From contig CAVTYY010000004.1 of NCBI GenBank assembly GCA_963739045.1, positions 682,001 through 746,000 of the forward strand: a stretch of DNA of 64,000 nucleotides, given 5' to 3'. Under the pieces are notes generated by a model that was not told the origin of the DNA, did no database searches, and worked only from the letters and a program-made list of their open reading frames with translations. The position numbers and the translations under genes were made by a program. The DNA comes from Halobacillus_B sp963739045 (GTDB lineage Bacteria > Bacillota > Bacilli > Bacillales > Halobacillaceae). Of the stretch, positions 51,224-60,739 are shown piece after piece (the stretch's first letter is position 1; each line of letters starts with the position of its first letter).

Positions 51224-53650
51224 ATGCTTGTATCATTAAATTGGCTGCAGGAATATATTGACGTCAGCGAATATTCACCGGAAGAATTAGCAGAAATTAT
51301 CACTAAAACAGGGATCGAAGTAGAAAGCGTAGAACCGATAGCTGAGAAAGCTGAGGGAGTTGTCATAGGTTATGTGCGCTCTTGTGAGCAGCACCCCAAT
51401 GCAGATAAACTTTCCCTCTGCCAAGTGGATATTGGCGAGGAAACACTGCAAATCGTATGTGGTGCACCCAATATTGCTTCTGGACAGAAAGTTCCAGTCG
51501 CGGCGCCGGGAGCTGTTCTGCCCGGAAATTTCAAAATAAAAAAAACCAAGCTGCGTGGGGAAGCATCTAATGGTATGATCTGTTCTTTACAGGAGCTTGG
51601 CGTAAACGAAAAGGATGTACCTAAAGAATTTGAAGATGGAATTTTCGTATTTCCAGAGGATACACAAGTAGGGGCAAATGCGATTTCTGTATTAAATTTG
51701 GATGATACCATTATAGAGCTTGGGTTAACTCCCAACCGTTCTGATGCATTAAGTATGGCAGGTGTGGCCTATGAAGTAGCAGCGGCAATCGATGGGACTT
51801 ACCGCTTAAAAGAAGAACAAGTGAACACCGCTGAGGAAAAGGCAGAGGATTATATCTCTGTCGAAGTGGAAGATGAAGAGGCAAATCCATACTATGGTGC
51901 TTTTATTATCAAAGATGTCAAAGTAGCGGCTTCTCCGTTATGGATCAGGAACCGTCTTCGAGCTGCTGGTATTCGTCCTATCAACAATGTTGTAGATATT
52001 ACGAATTACGTTCTACTCGAGTACGGTCAGCCTCTTCATGCTTTTGACTATGACCGCTTCGATTCTAAACAGATTTTGACTAGACGAGCTCACGATGGAG
52101 AAGTGATTAAAACGCTTGATGAACAGGAACGTTCCTTGACGCAGGATCACTTAGTTATTACAAATGGTGAAACGCCTCAAGCCATCGCCGGTGTTATGGG
52201 CGGTTCCACTTCCGAAGTTCAAGACGATACAACGACCATCTTACTTGAAGCTGCTTATTTTGACCCGCGTGTTGTCCGTCAAGCTTCGAAAGAGCATGGT
52301 CTTCGCAGTGAATCCAGCGCTAGGTTTGAAAAAGGAGTCGATCCTAACCGTGTCGAACGAGCAGGGAAACGTGCCTGTGAATTGTTAGCAGAATATGCAA
52401 ATGGGACAGTATTAAATGGACCGGTTAGTTTTGACAAATTAAACCGTACTGAAAAAATAGTAAAAATACAGACGGATCGAATTAATAACCGATTAGGAAC
52501 GGAAATTACAAGTGAAGAAATTGCGGACATTCTGCGTAGACTTCAGTTCAATGCTGAGCAAAATGGGGAAGAGTTTACAGTTCATATTCCTACACGCAGA
52601 GGAGATATCGAATTATTCGAAGATATGCTCGAGGAAGTAGCCAGGATCTACGGCTATGATAACCTTCCTTATACCCTTCCTGCAGGGGCTTCTCAAGCAG
52701 GGGGGCTTACGATTGATCAGCAGTTAAAACGTAAGATAAAGGCTTACTTTGAAGGTGCTGGACTTGATGAAACGATCACTTATTCTTTAACCAATGAGCG
52801 AAAAGCAGATTTACTGGTGAGCGCTGACATTCGTGAACAAGCCGAAAGTCCAGTGAGGTTAGCTATGCCAATGAGTGAAGATCACAGTACACTCAGGTTA
52901 AGTATGCTTCCTGAATTACTTGAATCTTTGTCCTACAACGTGGCTAGGAAACAGCAAAACCTTGCTTATTATGAATTAGGAACTGTATTTGTCAGTGAAG
53001 AATCCACCGTCACTAAGCAGCCTGAAGAAATATTACGGGTGGGCGGAGCAATAACCGGCGAGTGGATGTCCCACCCTTGGCAGCAAGAGAAAAAAGCTGT
53101 GGACTTCTTCGTAGTGAAAGGGATTATTGAAGGATTAAGCGAGTTATTGGATATTCCATTCACATATCGTACTGCGAAGCTTGCCTCCATGCATCCTGGG
53201 AGAACAGCAAGTGTATCCTTACAAGGGAAAGTCATTGGGTTCATTGGGCAGGTGCACCCGAAACTCCAGCGGGAATTTGGATTAAAAGAAACGTACGTAT
53301 TTGATCTGAATTTGGAAGAAATCTTCAAGCATTATCATAAAGAAGAAACCTTCCAAACCATTCCGCGTTTTCCATCTGTGAGCCGGGATATCGCACTTGT
53401 GGTAGACGAATCAGTAACTTCTGGGGCGATCTTAGAAACCATATCAGAAGCCGGTACTCCGCTTGTGAAAGATGTGCAGGTCTTTGATGTTTATCAAGGA
53501 GAGCATTTGCAAGAAGGCAAAAAATCACTGGCTTTCAATTTATTATACCTTGATCCGAACCGAACCCTGAAGGATCAAGAGGTAGAAGAGGCACATGAAA
53601 AGATTCTTCATGCTGTAAAAGAGCACCATGGTGCAGAGTTACGCGGGTAA
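51224..53650 (+). CDS. pheT: Phenylalanyl-tRNA synthetase beta subunit
   Basis: 808 residues. A tRNA-binding OB fold (about 40-150, HPNADKLSLCQVDIG), B3/B4 editing domain (about 210-385), B5 (about 405-475), a degenerate class II core-like region and the C-terminal ferredoxin-like anticodon domain (about 710-805, RFPSVSRDIALVVDE) are in the usual order. It structures the enzyme and edits Tyr-tRNA-Phe. GGGAGGAGA upstream sets ATG 51224. Hairpins at 53699-53725 and 53740-53777 end the unit. Confidence 0.97.
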   Translation: MLVSLNWLQEYIDVSEYSPEELAEIITKTGIEVESVEPIAEKAEGVVIGYVRSCEQHPNADKLSLCQVDIGEETLQIVCGAPNIASGQKVPVAAPGAVLPGNFKIKKTKLRGEASNGMICSLQELGVNEKDVPKEFEDGIFVFPEDTQVGANAISVLNLDDTIIELGLTPNRSDALSMAGVAYEVAAAIDGTYRLKEEQVNTAEEKAEDYISVEVEDEEANPYYGAFIIKDVKVAASPLWIRNRLRAAGIRPINNVVDITNYVLLEYGQPLHAFDYDRFDSKQILTRRAHDGEVIKTLDEQERSLTQDHLVITNGETPQAIAGVMGGSTSEVQDDTTTILLEAAYFDPRVVRQASKEHGLRSESSARFEKGVDPNRVERAGKRACELLAEYANGTVLNGPVSFDKLNRTEKIVKIQTDRINNRLGTEITSEEIADILRRLQFNAEQNGEEFTVHIPTRRGDIELFEDMLEEVARIYGYDNLPYTLPAGASQAGGLTIDQQLKRKIKAYFEGAGLDETITYSLTNERKADLLVSADIREQAESPVRLAMPMSEDHSTLRLSMLPELLESLSYNVARKQQNLAYYELGTVFVSEESTVTKQPEEILRVGGAITGEWMSHPWQQEKKAVDFFVVKGIIEGLSELLDIPFTYRTAKLASMHPGRTASVSLQGKVIGFIGQVHPKLQREFGLKETYVFDLNLEEIFKHYHKEETFQTIPRFPSVSRDIALVVDESVTSGAILETISEAGTPLVKDVQVFDVYQGEHLQEGKKSLAFNLLYLDPNRTLKDQEVEEAHEKILHAVKEHHGAELRG

Positions 53651-53698
53651 AATCGTTTAAGATTCTAAATTTCATGAACACCCAAGAAAAGCACCACC

Positions 53699-53725
53699 AT
53701 TAGAAGCGGAGCGGTCCCTTCTAAT
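53699..53725. other. Hairpin after pheT
   Basis: ATTAGAAG pairs with CTTCTAAT (53718-53725 region) around CGGAGCGGTCC. No full T tract follows; it may assist the terminator 15 bp downstream. Confidence 0.5.
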
Positions 53726-53739
53726 ATTTCCAAACAATG

Positions 53740-53777
53740 AAAACCCGTACCTTTGATGTTAAAAAGGTACGGGTTTT
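53740..53777. terminator. Bidirectional terminator between pheT and rnhC
   Basis: AAAACCCGTACCTTT (53740-53754) pairs with AAAGGTACGGGTTTT (53762-53776). Convergent gap; same CCCG/CGGG hairpin group. Confidence 0.92.
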
Positions 53778-53843
53778 CTACTGGAAATATCTTTTTTCAA
53801 GAGTTTATTTGTTTAATTGTAACTATTGCAATTATAGATTTTC

Positions 53844-54764
53844 TCAAACGAGTTTCTTGGCTTTATCTGTATTAGCAAAGTGTACCTTCGCGACTTCGTC
53901 AAGTTTTGCTTCACCGTAGTGACGAATGACTTCAGCAGCTGCCTGATCAACTTTTGGAGAAGCTCCTTTGGGTATAGATAAACCAGTATCCATTTCTAAC
54001 TGATGCATGGCTTTAACAAACGCGGAACGAGCAATAATAGAGGCAGCAGCTACTGCAATAGAGTAGCTTTCAGCTTTGGTCATAAAATAGATATTCTCCT
54101 GCAACTCTAGTCCTTCGCTTTTTAAATGCTTTTGATAAACATCAGGCTGTGAAAATTGGTCGACCAGGATGCCTTCTGGTTTATCAGGTGAAATTTTGTC
54201 GAGTAGTTTTTTTAATGCCTGGTGATGAAGAATTGTTTTCATTTTTCCTTGAGTCCAGCCTTTTTTCTGCCACTGATTATATTTCTTATTATTCAGCCTT
54301 AATAAGCTGTAAGGAATTTTCATCTGAACCATTTCTTTCGCAAGTTCAGTAATCTGCCGGTCATTCAAGTGCTTGGAATCTTTCACTCCAATGGCTTTCA
54401 AATGCCCGATTTGATGAGATTTAATGTACGCAGCAGCAACAGTAACCGGACCAAAGTAATCTCCTGTCCCTGCCTCATCTGAACCGATGTGAGAACTTGT
54501 AAAGAGTGACGGGGCAGGATGATACCCGTGGGTACTAGCAGCTTTAGGTTTTGAACTGACAGCTGGTGCTCCCCATTTGGAAGACTCTGCTTCTGGATTG
54601 CTGCCTTGAAACAATACCTTTCCTGATTGATAAGCGGTAATGCTGCAATGGTTCGTTTTGGCAGCGAAGGAGGCATGCTGTGGTGCAGGCTTTAGTTGGC
54701 TGCTATAATGCTTTTTCATTTGAGCAATGACAGGCGATGTTAATTTAAGTACAACTTGTGGCAT
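53844..54764 (-). CDS. rnhC: Ribonuclease HIII
   Basis: 306 residues. An N-terminal TBP-like substrate-binding domain (about 1-80) marks the HIII type. The RNase H fold begins with GSDEAGTGDYFGPV carrying the DEAGTG catalytic Asp-Glu (about 97-102), then the Asp in GVKDSKHL and a later Asp/Glu near VDQFSQP. It cleaves RNA in RNA-DNA hybrids and replaces RNase HI in many Bacillaceae. It runs opposite to pheT and diverges from zapA. Confidence 0.95.
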   Translation of the reverse strand: MPQVVLKLTSPVIAQMKKHYSSQLKPAPQHASFAAKTNHCSITAYQSGKVLFQGSNPEAESSKWGAPAVSSKPKAASTHGYHPAPSLFTSSHIGSDEAGTGDYFGPVTVAAAYIKSHQIGHLKAIGVKDSKHLNDRQITELAKEMVQMKIPYSLLRLNNKKYNQWQKKGWTQGKMKTILHHQALKKLLDKISPDKPEGILVDQFSQPDVYQKHLKSEGLELQENIYFMTKAESYSIAVAAASIIARSAFVKAMHQLEMDTGLSIPKGASPKVDQAAAEVIRHYGEAKLDEVAKVHFANTDKAKKLV

Positions 54765-54918
54765 GATTTGCCCCTTCCCTTAACCGAAATTATAGTGTTA
54801 GTATAGCAAATTCCAATATTAAATAGAACATTAAGGAAATACAACCATAATGGTTTCCTAATGTAACAGCTTCATGTTACTATTAACTTTAGGATTGAGA
54901 ATTAAGGGGGGTATGGAT

Positions 54919-55197
54919 GTGTCGCAGTCAGACCAAGAGAAAAAAAGAATTACAGTGGAGATTAACAATAGATCTTACACTATAGTTGGTTATGAAGAGC
55001 CGCACCATATCCGAATGGTATCTAGTCTTGTGGATCAGAAAATGCGAGAAATTCATGATGCCAACCCTAGTTTGGACACTTCTAAATTAGCTGTACTTAC
55101 TGCCGTTAACACAATGAATGAGTACATAAAATTAAAAGAAGAGTGTACTGAACTGATGAATTATATTGATAATTTGGAGAAAAAGGACGACAATTAA
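54919..55197 (+). CDS. zapA: Cell division protein ZapA
   Basis: 92 residues from GTG 54919 (MSQSDQEKKRITVEI); AAGGGGGG at 54904-54911 gives seven-base spacing, whereas ATG 54913 is too close to it and the frame from 54874 has no site. An N-terminal beta-rich part (ITVEINNRSYTIVG) and a C-terminal coiled coil (LAVLTAVNTMNEYIKLKEE) match the Gram-positive short ZapA. It bundles FtsZ filaments at the division site. cvpA begins 2 bp after its stop. Confidence 0.9.
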   Translation: MSQSDQEKKRITVEINNRSYTIVGYEEPHHIRMVSSLVDQKMREIHDANPSLDTSKLAVLTAVNTMNEYIKLKEECTELMNYIDNLEKKDDN

Positions 55198-55199
55198 AC

Positions 55200-55748
55200 A
55201 TGATTGATTTACTATTACTATTCATATTATTTATCGGAGTTATTACCGGTCTCAGACGCGGTTTTATACTTCAGTTGTTTCACTTAATCAGTTTTGTAGC
55301 TGCTTTTATTGTAGCTGCATTATATTATGATGATTTAGCGCCTAAATTGAATTTGTGGATTCCATACCCGCAATTCCCCGAAAATGCGGACTGGGCAGTT
55401 TTTCTTGACAGTCTGCCACTGGAGCAAGCCTTCTACAATGCGATTGCTTTTGCAATTATATTCTTTGCTGTGAAAGTTGTCCTTCATATAATCGCTTCCA
55501 TGCTTGATTTTGTCGCCGATTTACCAGTGCTGAGCACTTTAAATGGTTTGCTTGGCGGAATATTAGGATTCGTGGAGAATTATGTAATAATATTTGTTTT
55601 GTTATACATTGCGGCGCTTGTTCCATTGGTCAGTGTTCAGAACGCCATTGATCACTCGTTTTTGGCCCAGTTTATTATTGAACACACACCCGTGTTTTCC
55701 AATCAGTTGAAAACACTTTGGATTGACCATGTGGCTGGGTTATTTTAA
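55200..55748 (+). CDS. cvpA: CvpA family membrane protein (YshB-like)
   Basis: 182 residues with four to five membrane helices (about 2-18, 24-44, 72-98, 110-140) and the CvpA starting motif DLLLLFILFIGVITGLRRGFILQ (split between helix 1 and the basic turn RRG). E. coli CvpA is needed for colicin V production and bile resistance; YshB of B. subtilis is the homologue here. It is directly downstream of zapA and probably co-translated. A terminator follows at 55790. Confidence 0.88.
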   Translation: MIDLLLLFILFIGVITGLRRGFILQLFHLISFVAAFIVAALYYDDLAPKLNLWIPYPQFPENADWAVFLDSLPLEQAFYNAIAFAIIFFAVKVVLHIIASMLDFVADLPVLSTLNGLLGGILGFVENYVIIFVLLYIAALVPLVSVQNAIDHSFLAQFIIEHTPVFSNQLKTLWIDHVAGLF

Positions 55749-55789
55749 AGAGACCGGACTACTTGTCCATACAAAATAGTCGACCGAAG

Positions 55790-55826
55790 AATAGCCGCTA
55801 TGATTCCGATCATGGCGGCTATTTTC
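55790..55826 (+). terminator. Intrinsic terminator between cvpA and polX
   Basis: AATAGCCGCTATGAT (55790-55804), loop TCCG, ATCATGGCGGCTATT (55809-55823), then TTCTG. One mismatch in the stem. Confidence 0.75.
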
Positions 55827-55880
55827 TGTTGAAGATGGTGACACATTCACAGTTTATATTATAGAGGAGTCGATGAACTA

Positions 55881-57596
55881 ATGGCTATTGATAAAAAGAA
55901 AGTCATCCATTTACTTGAAGACATTGCTGTTTACTTAGAATTAAAAGGGGAGAATCCTTTCAAGATCTCTGCCTATAGAAAAGCCGCGCAGGCACTTGAA
56001 CGTAACGATCATTCGCTGAATGAAATCGAGGATTTCACCAAATTAAAAGGGATTGGTAAAGGAACTGCAGCGGTTATAGAGGAGTATCTGGAAAATGGAG
56101 AGTCAGAAACACTGCAGCAGTTGAAGGAAGAAGTACCTGAAGGGTTGGTTCCGTTACTAGATCTTCCTGGCATGGGTGGCAAAAAGCTTTCTAAAATTTA
56201 CCACCAATTAGAAGTAACGGACGCTGATACGTTGAAAAAAGCACTTGAAAATGGAGAAGTAGAGAATCTTGAAGGGTTCGGTAAGAAATCAGCTGAAAAG
56301 ATCCTTAAAGCTCTGCAAGAGGCAAACTCCCGCCCGGAACGGCTACCGATGGCCATGATGCTGCCTATTTCAGAAAAGGTATTAGCTTTCCTAAAACAGG
56401 GGAAAACCTTTCAACAGTATTCACTTGCCGGTAGTTTAAGAAGAATGAGGGAAACTGCAAAAGACATAGATTTTATCATTGCTTCTGAGCATCCGGGTAA
56501 AACGAGAGATGAATTATTAACTTTTCCGGATATTAAAGAAGTGGTAGCTTCCGGAGAAACCAAGGTCTCTATCGTCGTTCAGGGAAAATATGACGTAGGG
56601 ATTGACTTTCGGATCGTAGCACCAAATGAATTTGCTACTACTTTGCATCACTTTACTGGTTCGAAAGATCATAATGTGGCGATGAGACAGCTTGCTAAAA
56701 CCCGGGATGAAAAGATCAGCGAATATGGAGTTGAAAATTCTAAAACGGGTGAAGTAAAGACGTTTAAAAGTGAAAAAGATTTCTTCAACCATTTTGGCCT
56801 TCACTTTATACCTCCGGAAGTACGGGAAAACTATGGAGAGGTAGAGAAATTTAAAGATCCTGTTTCTCTGGTCTCTCTTGAGGATATTAAGGGTGACCTG
56901 CATATGCACTCTACTTGGAGTGACGGTGCCCAGTCTATTAAAGAAATGGCAGAAAGAAGTAAAGAAAAAGGGTACGAATATATCGCGATTACGGATCACT
57001 CTAAATACCTCCAAGTCGCAAACGGTTTGAATGAGAAAAGACTGCGGATGCAGCGGGAGGAAATTGAAAACGTCAATGAATCGATGGATGATTTTCATAT
57101 CTTTGCAGGGATTGAAATGGATATCCTGCCAGACGGTCGTTTGGACTTTGAAGACGATTTTCTGAAGGATATGGATTTTGTAATTGCTTCTATCCATTCT
57201 AGTTTTCAGCAAACTGAAGAGCAGATTATGAACAGAATGCAGGCGGCGCTTGATAACCCGCATGTTGATATGATTGCTCACCCAACTGGCCGGTTAATCG
57301 GAAGACGTAAGGGATATGCGGTGGATGTGGAGAAGCTGATAGAGCGAGCGAAGGGTACGGGAACCATTCTGGAACTGAATGCGAATCCAAATCGATTGGA
57401 CTTAAACTTCGAATGGCTGATGAAGGCGCAAGAAGAAGGAGTTCAAATTGCTATTAATACCGATGCGCATAATTATTCTATGCTGGAACATATGAGAATC
57501 GGTGTGGGAACGGCTAGAAGAGGGTGGCTGAAGAAAGAAACGGTCCTCAATACTTGGACTAAGAAACAACTAATGGACAGATTAGCACATACCTAA
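55881..57596 (+). CDS. polX: DNA polymerase X with PHP domain
   Basis: 571 residues. Helix-hairpin-helix motifs (LKGIGKGTAAVIEEYL about 50-65; LPGMGGKKLSKIY) and a family X nucleotidyltransferase core (AGSLRRMRETAKDIDFII, with the metal Asp pair, about 185-205) are followed by a C-terminal PHP domain (from about 335, GDLHMHSTWSDG, ITDHSKYL, AHPTGRLIGRR, NTDAHNYS). PolX fills short gaps in base excision repair; the PHP domain gives 3'-5' exonuclease. Start ATG 55881 has TAGAGGAGTCG upstream. mutS2 is 24 bp downstream. Confidence 0.96.
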   Translation: MAIDKKKVIHLLEDIAVYLELKGENPFKISAYRKAAQALERNDHSLNEIEDFTKLKGIGKGTAAVIEEYLENGESETLQQLKEEVPEGLVPLLDLPGMGGKKLSKIYHQLEVTDADTLKKALENGEVENLEGFGKKSAEKILKALQEANSRPERLPMAMMLPISEKVLAFLKQGKTFQQYSLAGSLRRMRETAKDIDFIIASEHPGKTRDELLTFPDIKEVVASGETKVSIVVQGKYDVGIDFRIVAPNEFATTLHHFTGSKDHNVAMRQLAKTRDEKISEYGVENSKTGEVKTFKSEKDFFNHFGLHFIPPEVRENYGEVEKFKDPVSLVSLEDIKGDLHMHSTWSDGAQSIKEMAERSKEKGYEYIAITDHSKYLQVANGLNEKRLRMQREEIENVNESMDDFHIFAGIEMDILPDGRLDFEDDFLKDMDFVIASIHSSFQQTEEQIMNRMQAALDNPHVDMIAHPTGRLIGRRKGYAVDVEKLIERAKGTGTILELNANPNRLDLNFEWLMKAQEEGVQIAINTDAHNYSMLEHMRIGVGTARRGWLKKETVLNTWTKKQLMDRLAHT

Positions 57597-57620
57597 AAAG
57601 GAACAAAGGAGACTTTCTAC

Positions 57621-59966
57621 ATGAACGGGCGAATCCTCCAAGTTTTAGAATACAAAAAAATTATAGAACAGCTTATAGAATTAGCAGCTTCTTCCTTAGG
57701 GAAAGAACAGGCGTTGGCATTAAAGCCATCTTCTGAATTGGAAGAGGTAGAGATGCTGCAAAAAGAAACCGATGAAGCAGCTCAAGTTCTGCGATTAAAA
57801 GGTCATGTGCCATTAGGGGGCATTTTTGATATCAAGCCGAGCATTAAAAGAACAATAATTGGCGGGATATTAAGTGCAGGGGAATGTCTCGATGTCGCGA
57901 GTACCATTTATGGCGGGAAGCAGCTAAAAAGATTTATTGAAGATATGGAAGAACCAGAAATGCCGATTTTAAGAGAGATGGTAACTGAAATAGTCCCTCT
58001 AACTGACTTGGAGCATCATATCCGCAGCTGCATTGATGATCATGGAGGAGTCATGGACGGAGCTTCTGAGAAGTTAAGATCTGTCCGATCGAAAATACGC
58101 ACCTATGAAAGCCGGGTGCGTGATAAAATGGACACCTTTACGAAATCAAAGTCAAAGATGCTCTCAGACGCAATCGTAACAATCAGAAATGAGCGCTATG
58201 TGCTGCCTGTGAAACAGGAATATAGAGGATCTATTGGCGGAATCGTTCACGACCAATCCTCGTCGGGGGCTACCTTGTTTATAGAACCTCAAGCCGTAGT
58301 TGATTTAAATAATCAACTCCAGGAAGCAAGAGTTCAGGAAAAACAAGAAGTTGAAAAGATTTTAAAGGAGCTCTCTGAAGCGATTGCAGCTGATCAAAGC
58401 TTCTTGTACAGCAATGTTGAGATCCTGGGTAAGGTAGACTTTATGTTCGCAAGGGCAAAGCTTTCCACCCAGATGAAAGCTTCTATGCCCAAGATGAACA
58501 ATGAGGGACGCATCAAAATGAAGCAGGCAAGACATCCGCTCATTGATGATGATGAAGTGGTCCCTAATGATATCGAATTAGGTGAAGACTTTACTTCGAT
58601 TGTAATTACCGGTCCTAATACAGGCGGTAAGACTGTTACTTTAAAGCTTGTTGGATTATGTACCCTGATGGCCCAGTCAGGTCTTCAAGTACCTGCTCTT
58701 GATGGATGTGAACTTGCTGTATTTGATGAAGTCTATGCGGACATAGGAGATGAACAGTCCATTGAACAGAGCTTATCTACTTTTTCTTCTCATATGACTA
58801 ACATCGTCAATATATTAAAGCGAGTAGACAGCCGTTCATTAGTATTATTTGATGAGCTGGGTGCTGGAACGGATCCTCAAGAAGGAGCTGCACTAGCGAT
58901 GTCCATTTTAGATGAGGTGGTGCGAAGAAATTCAAGAGTAATTGCCACTACGCACTATCCAGAACTGAAAGCTTATGGTTATAATCGAAAGGGAGTAGTC
59001 AACGCTTCCGTAGAATTTGATGTACAGACGTTAAAACCCACCTACCGCTTACTTATTGGCGTCCCCGGACGAAGCAACGCGTTTGAAATCTCCCGCAGGC
59101 TTGGACTGGATGAACATGTGATTGAAACGGCTAAAGGACATGTTGGGAGAGATTCTCAAAGTGTTGAGAATATGATCGCTTCTTTGGAAGAATCGAAAAG
59201 AGGCGCTGAACGAGATTATGAAGAAGCTGAGCATTTACTGCAGGAAGCTGAGGACCTTCATAAGGAATTGCAGAACCAATGGAACCAGTTTGAGGAGAAA
59301 AGGGATAAACTCTACGTAAAAGCTGAAGAAAAAGCTGAAAAAGCCATTCAAAAAGCACGGCAGGAAGCGGAAGAAATTGTTGGAGAAATCCGCAATATGA
59401 AAAACCAAGCCGGATTGAAAGAACACGAATGGATTGAAGCTCGAAAAATGTTCGATGAAGCAAGACCTGAACTTGCTAGTAAAAAACCGAAGCAGAAACC
59501 AGTGAAAAAACAGGAATCTCGAGAATTGAAACCGGGTGACGAAGTTAAATTAACCACTTTAAATCAGCAGGGAACAATTGTGGAGAAAGTCGGCAGCAAT
59601 GAATTTCAAGTTCAGGTAGGCGTTATGAAAGTGAAAGCAAAACGAAAAGATCTGCAGTTTGTTAAAGCTGAACAGCCTTACAAAGAAAAGCCAATGGCTA
59701 CGGTCAAAGGAAAAAGCTATCATGTCAAAACAGAACTTGATTTAAGAGGAGAAAGATATGAAGAAGCTTTAAATCGATTAGAAAAGTATGTCGACGACGC
59801 TCTACTCGCTGGTTACCCGCAAGTATCTATTATTCATGGTAAAGGAACAGGTGCGCTTAGAACGGCAGTGAAAAATTTTGCTAAAAACCACCGTTCTATT
59901 AAGAGTCAACGAGCCGGAGGTATGAATGAAGGCGGAAGCGGCGTTACAATTTTAGAGTTTAGTTAA
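57621..59966 (+). CDS. mutS2: Endonuclease/recombination and ribosome-rescue protein MutS2
   Basis: 781 residues without the MutS mismatch-recognition domain. A clamp/lever region (about 1-310), ATPase with Walker A GPNTGGKTVTLK (about 331-342), DIGDEQSIEQSLSTFSSHM, Walker B LVLFDELGAGTD and ATTHYPELKAYG, a long coiled coil (about 515-635), a KOW-like segment (LKPGDEVKLTTLNQQGTIV) and a C-terminal Smr domain (LDLRGERYEEALNRL ... IIHGKGTGALR). Reported roles are restraint of recombination and splitting of collided ribosomes. All catalytic motifs are intact. A DUF350 gene follows 23 bp downstream. Confidence 0.96.
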   Translation: MNGRILQVLEYKKIIEQLIELAASSLGKEQALALKPSSELEEVEMLQKETDEAAQVLRLKGHVPLGGIFDIKPSIKRTIIGGILSAGECLDVASTIYGGKQLKRFIEDMEEPEMPILREMVTEIVPLTDLEHHIRSCIDDHGGVMDGASEKLRSVRSKIRTYESRVRDKMDTFTKSKSKMLSDAIVTIRNERYVLPVKQEYRGSIGGIVHDQSSSGATLFIEPQAVVDLNNQLQEARVQEKQEVEKILKELSEAIAADQSFLYSNVEILGKVDFMFARAKLSTQMKASMPKMNNEGRIKMKQARHPLIDDDEVVPNDIELGEDFTSIVITGPNTGGKTVTLKLVGLCTLMAQSGLQVPALDGCELAVFDEVYADIGDEQSIEQSLSTFSSHMTNIVNILKRVDSRSLVLFDELGAGTDPQEGAALAMSILDEVVRRNSRVIATTHYPELKAYGYNRKGVVNASVEFDVQTLKPTYRLLIGVPGRSNAFEISRRLGLDEHVIETAKGHVGRDSQSVENMIASLEESKRGAERDYEEAEHLLQEAEDLHKELQNQWNQFEEKRDKLYVKAEEKAEKAIQKARQEAEEIVGEIRNMKNQAGLKEHEWIEARKMFDEARPELASKKPKQKPVKKQESRELKPGDEVKLTTLNQQGTIVEKVGSNEFQVQVGVMKVKAKRKDLQFVKAEQPYKEKPMATVKGKSYHVKTELDLRGERYEEALNRLEKYVDDALLAGYPQVSIIHGKGTGALRTAVKNFAKNHRSIKSQRAGGMNEGGSGVTILEFS

Positions 59967-59989
59967 GTGCAGGTAAAGGAGAGTAAACT

Positions 59990-60397
59990 ATGGATGGTTT
60001 TTGGGAATACCCTTTAGTTGAAACAGCGGCCCGATACAGTGTAGTTATCCTATGCCTAGTTGTATTTATGACGGTATTTGAAATTGTCACCTCCTATAAC
60101 AACTGGAAGGAAATTAAGGCGGGAAACATGGCAGTAGCTATGGCAACAGGCGGCAAAATCTTCGGGATTGCTAACATATTCCGCTTTTCCATTCAGCATA
60201 ATGATTCACTGCTGCAAACAATGGGGTGGGGCTTGTTTGGGTTTTTACTATTATTATTTGGTTACTTTATTTACGAATTTTTAACTCCTTCTTTCCGTAT
60301 AGATGATGAAATTACGAAAGATAATCGTGCTGTAGGTTTTATTTCACTCGTAATCTCCGTAGGACTCTCTTACGTGATCGGTGCGAACATTATATAA
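59990..60397 (+). CDS. yshE: DUF350 family integral membrane protein (copy 2, YshE-like)
   Basis: 135 residues with four membrane helices (about 16-36, 52-68, 76-98, 112-134). The paired motifs GNMAVAMATGGKIFG and NRAVGFISLVISVGLSYVIGANI align with those in the copy at 1594-1989 (GNQAVAMSVTGKIIG, NTAVGMVSIGVSIGLAFVIGASI), so the two are paralogues. The position after mutS2 matches B. subtilis yshE. Function unknown. A 25-residue membrane ORF begins 12 bp after its stop. Confidence 0.85.
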   Translation: MDGFWEYPLVETAARYSVVILCLVVFMTVFEIVTSYNNWKEIKAGNMAVAMATGGKIFGIANIFRFSIQHNDSLLQTMGWGLFGFLLLLFGYFIYEFLTPSFRIDDEITKDNRAVGFISLVISVGLSYVIGANII

Positions 60398-60409
60398 GGG
60401 GTGAGTGAA

Positions 60410-60487
60410 ATGGAAACATTGGCTAAAGTACTGATTGTGGTTGCTGCTCTGTTTTTTATCATCGGTGTATTATATTTTTTTGTGTAG
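60410..60487 (+). CDS. Small single-pass membrane protein, 25 residues
   Basis: ATG 60410 to TAG 60487. METLAKVLIVVAALFFIIG followed by VLYFFV forms one hydrophobic helix with almost no soluble part. GGGGTGAG at 60398-60405 is a good ribosome site, and the gene is 12 bp after the yshE stop, so it is probably the last gene of polX-mutS2-yshE. I recognise no family. It could be a small partner of the DUF350 protein (inference). Confidence 0.6.
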   Translation: METLAKVLIVVAALFFIIGVLYFFV

Positions 60488-60596
60488 AAAATGAGGCAGA
60501 AATAAATAAAGAACAGTTCAAGGTGAAGACGGATGTGACATGGGCTAATAGAAAAAATATAGAGCGAAGCAGGAACCTTATTTATATCTGATTAAG

Positions 60597-60629
60597 AAAA
60601 CCCGAAACCATTGGATTCGGGTTTTTTTG
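60597..60629 (+). terminator. Intrinsic terminator after yshE and the small ORF
   Basis: AAAACCCGAA (60597-60606) pairs with TTCGGGTTTT (60616-60625) plus CC/GG inside, then T. It is the seventh member of the look-alike hairpin group. Confidence 0.85.
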
Positions 60630-60684
60630 TAAATATGATATTATTCAGCTGTTATGCTGGTCAGTGAGAGTTACAAGAGCAATG

Positions 60685-60739
60685 CCCTCCGCGGCTTGTC
60701 TAATGCTTGTCGGGGCTATCGGGCACTTCCGCTTTTGAT
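60685..60739 (+). repeat. Type B element, 3' half only (B3)
   Basis: CCCTCCGCGGCTTGTCTAATGC and the following GTCGGGGCTATCGGGCACTTCC correspond to the second half of B2 (60926-60985). The 5' half is missing, so the element is truncated. It abuts A3. Confidence 0.8.

Noticed and set aside
56517..57281. 254-residue open frame on the minus strand inside polX
   Set aside because: It lies wholly antisense to an intact polX with all catalytic motifs, has low-complexity Phe/Ile/Arg-rich composition and no family features. It is a codon-usage shadow.
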